Shown here: piece by piece, positions 1 through 7,526 of the stretch
Layout: each line of letters starts with the position of its first letter
Position numbering within the stretch: the stretch's first letter is position 1
Origin: an uncultured bacterium
Lineage (GTDB): Bacteria; Bacillota; Clostridia; Lachnospirales; Lachnospiraceae
Length of the DNA: 30,155 nucleotides
NCBI GenBank assembly: GCA_937916345.1
Contig: CALFUE010000019.1
Coordinates: 1-30,155 of the forward strand
Direction of reading: 5' to 3'
Notes under the pieces: generated by a model
Seen by the model: only the letters and a program-made list of their open reading frames with translations
Databases searched by the model: none
Told to the model about the DNA's origin: nothing
Program-made: the position numbers and the translations under genes

Positions 1-55
1 CAGATTCCCTTTACCGTCGGATCGTTATTCACATATTTCTCAACCATATCCATAT
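1..55. repeat. 55-bp exact copy of an internal aminotransferase segment
   Basis: Bases 1-55 are identical to 5022-5076, and identity stops at 56 (T here, C at 5077). The orientation is the same in both copies. The copy belongs to the middle of the aminotransferase gene and has no reason to sit beside dnaE. The length equals a common de Bruijn assembly k-mer, so a shared graph vertex at a contig end is a likely explanation. A tandem duplication or excised circle joining 5076 to 56 (5021 bp) would look the same. Confidence 0.95.
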
Positions 56-2604
56 TAAGGCCCCCCACGGTTTCTCTCCTCTATTATGGCGTCAACCACC
101 GCAACTCCCGCGGACTTGACGGCATAGAGACCAAACCTGATGGCTCCGTTATCCACAGAGAACACTCCCTCTCCCCTGTTTATATCCGGGGGCAGCAGTG
201 AGATGCCCATGCGCCTGGTGGTATAGATGTATTCGGTTATCTTCGCGGTAAAATCCTTTACGGAAGTCATCAGAGCCGCCATAAATTCCGCGGGATAATA
301 GTATTTCAGCCAGGCTGTCTGGTAGGATATAACGGCGTATGCCGCAGCGTGGCTCTTGTTGAAGGCATACTTCGCAAAGTCGATCATATCGTCATAAATC
401 TTGTTTGCGGTCTTCTCCGGTATCCCGCGCCTGATGCAGCCATCCACCCCCTGTTCCTCGTTTCCGAAGACGAAGTTTTTCCTCTCCTCCTCCATGACAG
501 AGGTTTTCTTTTTCGACATGGCACGGCGAACCAGATCCGAGCGGCCGAGAGTATAGCCGGCCAGATCACGGACTATGCTCATGACCTGCTCCTGATAGAC
601 TATACAGCCGTAGGTCGGCGCCAATATAGGCTCCAGCAGGGGAGTATCATAAACTATATTCTTTTGATCATTCTTTCCTGCGATGTATTTCGGGATGAAA
701 TCCATGGGACCCGGGCGATACAGGGAAATACCCGCGATTACATCCTCCAGATTATGGGGCTTCAGCTCCTTCATGAAGTTTTTCATTCCCTCACTCTCCA
801 GCTGAAATACGCCCTCGCATCTGCCCTGTCCTATCATGTCATAGACAGCCTGATCCTCTGTATCGATGGCGTCTATATCTATCCTCTCCCCGGTTTTTTT
901 TTCGATGAGCTTTAAGGTGTCGTCTATGACGGTGAGTGTCCTCAGACCCAGAAAATCCATCTTCAACAGCCCCAGCTCTTCTATGGTGGTCATGGTAAAC
1001 TGGGTAGTTATGGCGTCGTCGCTGCCCCTGGAGAGAGGCACATAATTATCCATCGGCCTTGCCGCTATGACGACACCCGCCGCATGGGTGGAGGTGTGCC
1101 TGGGCAGCCCCTCCAGACTGATGGAGATATCTATCAGTTCCTTTATCTGAGGATCCTCGTCGTATCTTTTTTTCAGCTCGGGATTTCTCTTTAAGGCCTC
1201 GGGAAGGGTAATGCCCGGCTCCTGAGGCACGGACTTTGACAGGCTGTCACAGAGAGCATATGGCATATCCATCGCGCGGCCTACATCCCTGATGACGCCC
1301 CTGGCTGCCAGCGTTCCAAAGGTCACGATCTGAGTCACGCAGTCCTTGCCGTACTTGCGCACCACATAATCGATGACCTCCTGGCGCCTCTCGTAGCAGA
1401 AATCCACATCGATATCGGGCATGGACACGCGCTCCGGGTTTAAGAAGCGCTCAAAGATCAGGTCGTCTCTCAAAGGATCGATATTTGTGATCCCGGTGGT
1501 GTAGGCCACCAGTGAGCCCGCCGCGCTGCCCCGCCCCGGTCCCACCGGGATATCGTGCTGTCTGGCATAATTGATATAATCCCAGACTATGAGGAAATAT
1601 TCCACATAGCCCATTTTTTTTATGATGTCCAGCTCGTAGCCCAGCTTGTCAGTCAGAGACTCCCATTTACCGGGGTATCTGTCTTTCAAACCGTCGTAAC
1701 ACAGTTTTTCCAGATAGGTATAAGTGGTAAAGCCTTCGGGCACGGGAAACGCAGGCATCTTTGTCACATGAAATTCGATGTCAACATTGCACCTGTCAGC
1801 GATCAGACGGGTATTGTCAACGGCCTCCAAAGCGTAGGGAAACAGCTCCCGCATCTCCTCCTCGCTCTTCACATAATACTGGCCGCCCTCGTAACGCATG
1901 CGTTTCTCGTCGCTGACCTTTGCGCCGGTCTGGATACAGAGGAGCACATCATGGGAAACGGCATCCTCCGGGTAGGTATAGTGTATATCGTTGGTGCAGA
2001 TCAGGGGGATGTCCGTCTCATTGCTCATGCGGATGAGATCCATATTGACCTTTTTCTGGACGGTAATGCCGTGATCCTGAAGCTCCAGGAAGAAATTGCC
2101 ATGGCCGAATATCCCGTCCAGGCGCAGCGCCGCCTCTTTGGCAGCCTCATAATCATTCCTTGTAAGGGCGCGGCTCACCTCTCCCGCCAGACAGGCACTG
2201 GAGGCTATGATCCCCTCGTGAAATTCGCGCAGCAGATTTTGATCGACCCTGGGCTTGTAGTAGTAGCCCTCGGTAAAGCCTCTGGACACCAGCTTTATCA
2301 GATTATGATAACCCGTGTCATTCTCGGCCAGAAGTATCAAATGGTAATATCTGTCGTCACCCTTCACCGCCTCCCTGTCGAACCGGGAGCCGGGAGCTAC
2401 ATAAACCTCACAGCCGATGATCGGCTTAATGTCATTTTTTTTGCATTCCTTATAAAAATCGATCACGCCGTACATGACACCGTGATCGGTTATGGCACAG
2501 GAATCCATGCCCAGTTCTTTAACTCTTTTTACATACTCCTTTATGCGGTTTGAACCGTCCAGAAGGGAGTACTCCGTATGGCTGTGGAGATGAGCAAATG
2601 CCAT
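55..2604 (-). CDS. dnaE: DNA polymerase III alpha subunit DnaE, 3'-truncated
   Basis: Replicative polymerase of the C family, lagging-strand or general chromosomal synthesis. The N-terminal PHP domain begins with HLHSHTEYSLLDG and has TDHG further on. The polymerase core shows GPGRGSAAGSL and the catalytic PDIDVDF motif (Asp397 and Asp399), and later FNKSHAAAYA of the fingers. The family is usually about 1150 residues; this ORF has 849 and ends ...EERNRGGP followed by a TAA formed at the junction with the duplicated 55 bp. The tandem HhH, OB-fold and tau-binding C-terminus are therefore missing. The start has GAGGAT six bases upstream, and the gene lies 14 bp after the CPBP gene as the last of the minus-strand string. 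I think the truncation is an assembly or rearrangement edge rather than a natural stop. Confidence 0.93.
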   Translation of the reverse strand: MAFAHLHSHTEYSLLDGSNRIKEYVKRVKELGMDSCAITDHGVMYGVIDFYKECKKNDIKPIIGCEVYVAPGSRFDREAVKGDDRYYHLILLAENDTGYHNLIKLVSRGFTEGYYYKPRVDQNLLREFHEGIIASSACLAGEVSRALTRNDYEAAKEAALRLDGIFGHGNFFLELQDHGITVQKKVNMDLIRMSNETDIPLICTNDIHYTYPEDAVSHDVLLCIQTGAKVSDEKRMRYEGGQYYVKSEEEMRELFPYALEAVDNTRLIADRCNVDIEFHVTKMPAFPVPEGFTTYTYLEKLCYDGLKDRYPGKWESLTDKLGYELDIIKKMGYVEYFLIVWDYINYARQHDIPVGPGRGSAAGSLVAYTTGITNIDPLRDDLIFERFLNPERVSMPDIDVDFCYERRQEVIDYVVRKYGKDCVTQIVTFGTLAARGVIRDVGRAMDMPYALCDSLSKSVPQEPGITLPEALKRNPELKKRYDEDPQIKELIDISISLEGLPRHTSTHAAGVVIAARPMDNYVPLSRGSDDAITTQFTMTTIEELGLLKMDFLGLRTLTVIDDTLKLIEKKTGERIDIDAIDTEDQAVYDMIGQGRCEGVFQLESEGMKNFMKELKPHNLEDVIAGISLYRPGPMDFIPKYIAGKNDQKNIVYDTPLLEPILAPTYGCIVYQEQVMSIVRDLAGYTLGRSDLVRRAMSKKKTSVMEEERKNFVFGNEEQGVDGCIRRGIPEKTANKIYDDMIDFAKYAFNKSHAAAYAVISYQTAWLKYYYPAEFMAALMTSVKDFTAKITEYIYTTRRMGISLLPPDINRGEGVFSVDNGAIRFGLYAVKSAGVAVVDAIIEERNRGGP

Positions 2605-2618
2605 TTATCTATCCTCAA

Positions 2619-3530
2619 TCATTCATTCAGATCCAAAACTTCATTTTCTTCCGTAAGATACTCGATCTCCAGATGTCTGATGGCCACTCCCCTGAAAAAG
2701 AGATACAGGCACAATATGGTAATGACAACTGCTATTGTCACCGCGATAATTATCACAAAGGTGGATATATCCGACGGTATCGCGCCGAGAACACCGACAA
2801 TTGAGACAGTCATACCGCAGGTATTTAGTATTATATGGGCGAGGGACGTCCACACGATGCTGCCCGTCTTGTGAGCTATCACGCCAAAGATCAGTCCAAC
2901 GATAAATGTATAGCACATCATGAGAAAGCTTACATGGATCACTGCGAAAAAGGACGCCTGTACTAATATGGCCAGCCACGCGGGAAGCGCCTTCTTCAGG
3001 TAGTGGAGCATCAATCCCCTCACCACCAGCTCCTCCATTACAGGACCGACGATACAGGTGTAGACGATGGTCAGTACAGAAAACTCATTTCCCACGATCC
3101 CTTCCATCCTCTGAAGATCCTCCATCTGCTGACCCCAATCGGGCCGCATGTAGGCGATAAACTCCGCGAGCACATCCACGCATACGTACAGCGCGATAGT
3201 GCCTATCACCAGGGCAAAAAAGCTTAAGACATTAAAATCTCCGATATAAAATGCCCCCGTATCATCATTTTTGGCCTTGCGGTACCACAATGCCAGGAGA
3301 GGCATCACAAGGAGCGTGCTGACAATGGACACAGCCATTAAACCGTTCTGGCTCGACATCACTTCCATCATGCCGGAGTACGCGCTCATGACGTCTCTCC
3401 CACCTTCCCCGGGGAAGATCAGAAAGAATATGTAGAGCGCTCCCATGACCGTGATGCTCAACAGAAAACCACCCGCCTGGATTACCAGATATGGCACAAA
3501 ACTCAGGAAAAAACTGCCGACTTTTTTCAT
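2619..3530 (-). CDS. CPBP family intramembrane metalloprotease
   Basis: Polytopic membrane protein of 303 residues with the CAAX-protease/bacteriocin-processing (CPBP, Abi) signature. The EExxxR motif is E166-E167-x3-R171 in GPVMEELVVRG. A second motif with His is in FFAVIHVSF, and the third is AHIILN. Family members are glutamate-type or metal-dependent intramembrane proteases with roles in peptide processing, bacteriocin immunity or stress; the substrate cannot be told here. About eight hydrophobic segments are visible. Its ATG overlaps the stop of the upstream mrp gene in ATGA, so translation is probably coupled, with GGAG located inside the end of mrp. Confidence 0.88.
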   Translation of the reverse strand: MKKVGSFFLSFVPYLVIQAGGFLLSITVMGALYIFFLIFPGEGGRDVMSAYSGMMEVMSSQNGLMAVSIVSTLLVMPLLALWYRKAKNDDTGAFYIGDFNVLSFFALVIGTIALYVCVDVLAEFIAYMRPDWGQQMEDLQRMEGIVGNEFSVLTIVYTCIVGPVMEELVVRGLMLHYLKKALPAWLAILVQASFFAVIHVSFLMMCYTFIVGLIFGVIAHKTGSIVWTSLAHIILNTCGMTVSIVGVLGAIPSDISTFVIIIAVTIAVVITILCLYLFFRGVAIRHLEIEYLTEENEVLDLNE

Positions 3531-4264
3531 AGCTCAACTCCATCAAACAAAGACAGATCCTGCTCGTAATATTTCCCCTCGTCACAGGATGCCGCCAGCT
3601 GCGGCATCACAGGGAGACGGAGCAGAACCTTGGTTCCAAGTTTCTCTGCAACTTCATCTATATTACTTTTTCCGTAGATCTCTATTTTTTTGCCGCAGTC
3701 AGGGCACTCCACATAGCTGAAATTCTCAACAATACCCGCAACCGGGATGTGGAGCATGGATGCCATCTTTACGGCTTTTTGGACTATCATATCCACCAGC
3801 TTCTGGGGGGATGTTACGATCACAATGGAGGACAGCGGCATGGACTGGAATACAGTCAGCGCCACATCTCCGGTGCCGGGGGGCATATCCACCAACAGGT
3901 AATCCAGCTCTCCCCAGTACACCTCGGTGTAAAACTGCTTGACAGTTCCGCCGATAAGGGGACCTCTCCAGACCACGGGATCGCTCTCATGAGCCAGCAG
4001 CAGATTCATGGATACCATCTTTATACCGCTCTTTGTCTCCGCCGGGACAATCCCAGTCCCGTCAGAGCAGAGTTTACCCGTCACTCCGAACATCCTTGGG
4101 ATGGATGGTCCCGTGACATCAGCGTCCATTACACCCACCGAGCAGCCTTTTTTGCGAAGGGAGGCTGCAAGACCACCGGTGACAAAGGACTTTCCGACAC
4201 CGCCCTTACCGCTGATGATACCTATTATTTTTTTTATTTTTGTAGATTCAAGTGGTTGATCCAT
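3527..4264 (-). CDS. mrp: Mrp/NBP35 (ApbC) family ATPase, Fe-S cluster carrier
   Basis: Cytoplasmic P-loop ATPase of 245 residues that carries Fe-S clusters to apoproteins. It has a deviant Walker A, SGKGGVGKS, with Lys25, a switch region MPPGTGDVAL near residue 128, and the paired cysteines C187-x2-C190 in ECPDCGK that bind the bridging cluster in this family. There is no N-terminal DUF59 domain, so it is the short form. It lies 21 bp after the aminotransferase and overlaps the CPBP gene by 4 bp. The SD is modest (GGAG about 14 bases upstream, or AGGG about 8). Confidence 0.92.
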   Translation of the reverse strand: MDQPLESTKIKKIIGIISGKGGVGKSFVTGGLAASLRKKGCSVGVMDADVTGPSIPRMFGVTGKLCSDGTGIVPAETKSGIKMVSMNLLLAHESDPVVWRGPLIGGTVKQFYTEVYWGELDYLLVDMPPGTGDVALTVFQSMPLSSIVIVTSPQKLVDMIVQKAVKMASMLHIPVAGIVENFSYVECPDCGKKIEIYGKSNIDEVAEKLGTKVLLRLPVMPQLAASCDEGKYYEQDLSLFDGVEL

Positions 4265-4285
4265 GGTATTATCCCTGTCTCCTCA

Positions 4286-5569
4286 TCAGATATGCTTCTC
4301 AATATAGGCGAGCTTCACGCAGCAGACAAATACATCCATCGCTTTCTCCAGCTCATCAACCTCCGGATAAGAGGGAGCGATCCTGATAACGGAATCATCA
4401 GGATCCTTCTTGTAGGGGAAGGGGGCTCCCGCTCCTGTCATTACGACTCCCGCAGCCTTTGCCTTTCCGACGATATCCTTTGCAGTGCCGGCCGGTGCCT
4501 CATAGCTCACAAAGTAGCCGCCGTTTGGTCTTCTATAGCTTCCGAGACCAAGGGGGATCAGCTCCTCATCCAGCTTTTTCATCACTACCTCGAATTTGGG
4601 TCGCAGGATATCGGCGTGCTTTTTCATGTGCTCCTCGATGCCGGCCCTGTTTTTTAAGAATTTTACATGTCTCCACTGATTGATCTTGTCATAGCCGATG
4701 GTCTGGATAGAGAGATGTGTCCTGATCTCGTCCAGGTTTTTGACCGATGATGACATACAGCTGATGCCCGATCCCGCAAAAGTGATCTTTGAGGTTGAGG
4801 CAAACTGATAGACCATATCGGGATGACCGGCCTTCTCACATTCCGCCAGGATGTTCAGTATCCTGTCCTGCCTGCTCTCATCGTCATAGAGATGATGCAC
4901 GCAATAGGCATTGTCCCAGAATATACGGAAATCCTTTGCGGCAGGTGTTAACGCAGCAAACCTGCGAACTGTCTCATCGGAATAGCTGATACCCTGCGGA
5001 TTGGAATACTTCGGTACACACCAGATTCCCTTTACCGTCGGATCGTTATTCACATATTTCTCAACCATATCCATATCGGGACCGCTCCCCGTCATCGGAA
5101 TATTTATCATCTCGATGCCGAAGCCCTCGGTAATTGAAAAATGTCTGTCATAGCCCGGCACGGGACACAGGAACTTTACGCTCTCCTGTCTGCCCCAGGG
5201 CTTCTCCCCGTCAATCCCGAATACAAAAGCCCAGTCCACCACATCATACATGATATTTAAGGATGCGTTTCCGAATACCACTACCTGTAAAGGATCGCAC
5301 TCAAGCATCTCCGCCATGAGCTTTTTCGCCTCAGGTATACCGTCTATGAGTCCGTAATTTCTCACGTCATCTCCCGACTCGGTCAGATAGCCCTTGTCCC
5401 AGGGGAGATTATTAATTATATCCTCCGACAGATCCAGCTGCGCGGGAGACGGCTTTCCTCTCGCCATGTTGAATTCGAAACCTGCCTCCTCAAAACCCTT
5501 GTAGGTGCTGCGCAATGTCTCCAGCTCCTCCTTTAATTCCACCGGACTCATCTCCGTATACTTTTTCAC
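4286..5569 (-). CDS. PLP-dependent aminotransferase (fold type I, PF12897-like)
   Basis: A 427-residue cytoplasmic aminotransferase of the putative aspartate aminotransferase type annotated as aminotransferase class I/II. The PLP-binding lysine is probably Lys261 in STSKITFAGSG. An N-terminal ARGKPSPAQLDLS and the FWDNAYCVHHL block fit this subfamily. The likely reaction is amino transfer between aspartate or another amino acid and 2-oxoglutarate; the exact substrate is not visible. The start is GTG at 5567-5569, supported by AGGAGG (5579-5584) nine bases upstream; the first ATG, six codons in, has no usable spacing. The gene follows rarA almost directly. The internal segment 5022-5076 is the one duplicated at the window start. 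Confidence 0.88.
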   Translation of the reverse strand: MKKYTEMSPVELKEELETLRSTYKGFEEAGFEFNMARGKPSPAQLDLSEDIINNLPWDKGYLTESGDDVRNYGLIDGIPEAKKLMAEMLECDPLQVVVFGNASLNIMYDVVDWAFVFGIDGEKPWGRQESVKFLCPVPGYDRHFSITEGFGIEMINIPMTGSGPDMDMVEKYVNNDPTVKGIWCVPKYSNPQGISYSDETVRRFAALTPAAKDFRIFWDNAYCVHHLYDDESRQDRILNILAECEKAGHPDMVYQFASTSKITFAGSGISCMSSSVKNLDEIRTHLSIQTIGYDKINQWRHVKFLKNRAGIEEHMKKHADILRPKFEVVMKKLDEELIPLGLGSYRRPNGGYFVSYEAPAGTAKDIVGKAKAAGVVMTGAGAPFPYKKDPDDSVIRIAPSYPEVDELEKAMDVFVCCVKLAYIEKHI

Positions 5570-5570
5570 T

Positions 5571-6908
5571 TTAGTTTGCCTCCTGCTTTCTTTTCTCTGT
5601 ATATTTTAAGTATTCACTTATCTGTTTTTCGTAACCCTGCGTCGTCGGGTGATAAAATTTCTCACCCACCAGCTCGTCGGGCAGATATTGCTGGACCACG
5701 TAGTGATCCTCGTAATCATGGGCGTAGAGATAACCCTGCTCACGCTCCTCACCGTATGAATCCGCATGGACATTCTGCAGATGTCTTGGGATCTTTTTCA
5801 TGCCCTCTGACTCTACCCTGGAATAAGCGCTCCCGATGGCCATATATGAAGCATTGCTCTTTGGAGCGGTTGCCACATAAATGGCGGCCTGGGATAATAT
5901 GATCCTCGCCTCCGGCATGCCCACCCGCTCCACCGCAAGACAGGCGGAAACCGCCACATTCAAGGCGTTCGGGTCAGCGTTCCCCACATCCTCCGAGGCG
6001 CAGATCATGATGCGTCTTGCGATAAATTTGATATCCTCGCCGGCATACAGCATTCTCGCCAGATAGTAGACCGCCGCATCAGGATCCGAGCCCCTCATGC
6101 TCTTTATAAAAGCGGAGATGGTATCATAATGATTCTCTCCGTCCTTATCATAATTTAATATTTTTTTCTGGATACACTCTCCCGCGATCTCCAATGTGAT
6201 GTGTATCCTTCCGTCCTCACCCCTGCCGGAGGTAAGGGCGGCCAGCTCTACGGCGGACAGCGCTCCTCTGGCGTCTCCTTCGGCTCTGTCGGCGAGGAAT
6301 TTTACCGCGTCGTCATCTATATCCACCTTCATGGCTCCCAAACCCTTTTTCTCATCATAGACTGCCCTTTTGATGAGGGTCTCTATGTCCGATGGAGACA
6401 AACGGTAGAGCTCGAAGATGTTGGATCTGGACAGCAGCGCCTTGTTCACCTCGAAAAAGGGATTTTCAGTAGTGGCGCCAATCAGTATTACCGTGGCGTC
6501 CTCCACGAAGGGCAGCAGATAATCCTGCTGAGCCTTGTTGAATCTGTGTATCTCGTCAATGAAGAGTATGGTCTTTTTCCCGTACATGCCGCGGGCTTCT
6601 TTCGCCTGCTCCACCACCTCCTCCATATCGCGCTTTCCGGCGCTTGTGGCGTTTATCTGCCTGAACCCGGCTTTTGTGGCATTGGCTATCACCCTGGCTA
6701 TGGTGGTCTTTCCGGTGCCCGGAGGACCGTAGAGGATGATGGATGTCAGCCTGTCGGCGGCTATGGCGCGATAGAGCAGCTTGTCGGGGCCTATTATGTG
6801 CTGCTGACCCACGATCTCGTCGAGAGTCTCAGGCCTCATGCGGCTGGCCAGCGGAGATTCCTTCTCCATATTCTGCTGTCTCTGATACTCAAACAGATCC
6901 ATAATCAA
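5571..6908 (-). CDS. rarA: Replication-associated recombination protein A (RarA/MgsA)
   Basis: AAA+ ATPase of the clamp-loader-like RarA/MgsA/WRNIP1 family, acting at stalled or gapped replication forks. It has Walker A GPPGTGKTT (Lys67 from the first codon), Walker B FIDEIHRFNKAQQD, and sensor 1 GATTENPFF. The C-terminal MgsA-type tetramerisation region includes HPTTQGYEKQI near the end. Its length of 445 is normal. The longest frame opens with TTG at 6906-6908, but ATG at 6900-6902 (MDLFEYQRQQ) is closer to the known N-terminus and I prefer it. The SD is weak in either case. The gene abuts the metallophosphoesterase stop at 6909, so coupling is likely. Confidence 0.94.
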   Translation of the reverse strand: MIMDLFEYQRQQNMEKESPLASRMRPETLDEIVGQQHIIGPDKLLYRAIAADRLTSIILYGPPGTGKTTIARVIANATKAGFRQINATSAGKRDMEEVVEQAKEARGMYGKKTILFIDEIHRFNKAQQDYLLPFVEDATVILIGATTENPFFEVNKALLSRSNIFELYRLSPSDIETLIKRAVYDEKKGLGAMKVDIDDDAVKFLADRAEGDARGALSAVELAALTSGRGEDGRIHITLEIAGECIQKKILNYDKDGENHYDTISAFIKSMRGSDPDAAVYYLARMLYAGEDIKFIARRIMICASEDVGNADPNALNVAVSACLAVERVGMPEARIILSQAAIYVATAPKSNASYMAIGSAYSRVESEGMKKIPRHLQNVHADSYGEEREQGYLYAHDYEDHYVVQQYLPDELVGEKFYHPTTQGYEKQISEYLKYTEKRKQEAN

Positions 6909-7505
6909 TCATCCATCAATATCAAGCAACTGCTTCTCATAGGCATTTATCACGATGGTATCACCGTATGTATTTGTAGTCTTCAGCTTGTAATCATAGC
7001 TGGTGTGCATGTGTCCATGCAGAAAATACTTAGGTTTGTAGGTGTCCAGCAGGTCTATGAAGCACTCGAAGCCCCTGTGAGGAAGATCGTCTCCATCACC
7101 GAGACCCCTGGCGGGTGAATGTGTTACCAGTATATCGAAGCCCCCGTATTTCTTTATCTTTCTGCGCATTTTTCTGACGCGCTTTTCCATCATCTTTTCC
7201 GTGTACTGGTAGGTGCCCTTGTTGTACATCATGGATCCCCCGAGCCCAAGTATGCGCAATCCGTTGAACAGATAGATGTCATCGTCTATGCACTCGCAGC
7301 CATCAGGCGGCTTTATGTCATATTTGTCATCGTGATTGCCATGGACATATATGACGGGTCCCGGGCAGAACGTGGCCAGAAACGACAGATATTCCGCCTT
7401 CAGATCCCCGCAGGAGATGATGAGGTCTATCTCCTTTATCTTTTCCTTGTCCAGAAAATCCCAATAAGCCGGTGACTCCTTGTCGGCTATACACAGAATC
7501 TTCAT
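6909..7505 (-). CDS. Calcineurin-like metallophosphoesterase
   Basis: A 198-residue cytoplasmic phosphoesterase. Metal-binding motifs appear in order: CGDLKAEYL, VHGNHDD, LVTHSPARGLGD and HGHMH. The first motif, normally DxH, reads ADKES (residues 7-11), so the histidine ligand appears replaced by Glu10. This may mark a subfamily or altered metal use. The substrate is unknown; relatives cleave phosphomonoesters, cyclic nucleotides or nucleic acid ends. A purine-rich SD (AAGGGGGT) stands very close to the ATG. The gene is 21 bp after the BMP-type gene and just before rarA. Confidence 0.87.
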   Translation of the reverse strand: MKILCIADKESPAYWDFLDKEKIKEIDLIISCGDLKAEYLSFLATFCPGPVIYVHGNHDDKYDIKPPDGCECIDDDIYLFNGLRILGLGGSMMYNKGTYQYTEKMMEKRVRKMRRKIKKYGGFDILVTHSPARGLGDGDDLPHRGFECFIDLLDTYKPKYFLHGHMHTSYDYKLKTTNTYGDTIVINAYEKQLLDIDG

Positions 7506-7526
7506 GTAACCCCCTTCGTTACAGCG

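Noticed and set aside
1555..2553. Long plus-strand ORF (332 codons) opposite dnaE
   Set aside because: It mirrors the antisense of a well-matched DnaE, has no SD and no protein-like motifs.
3749..4657. Plus-strand ORF opposite mrp and the aminotransferase
   Set aside because: It spans two confirmed genes on the other strand with no recognisable domain.
6201..7118. Plus-strand ORF opposite rarA and the phosphoesterase
   Set aside because: Antisense of strongly supported genes; composition is implausible.
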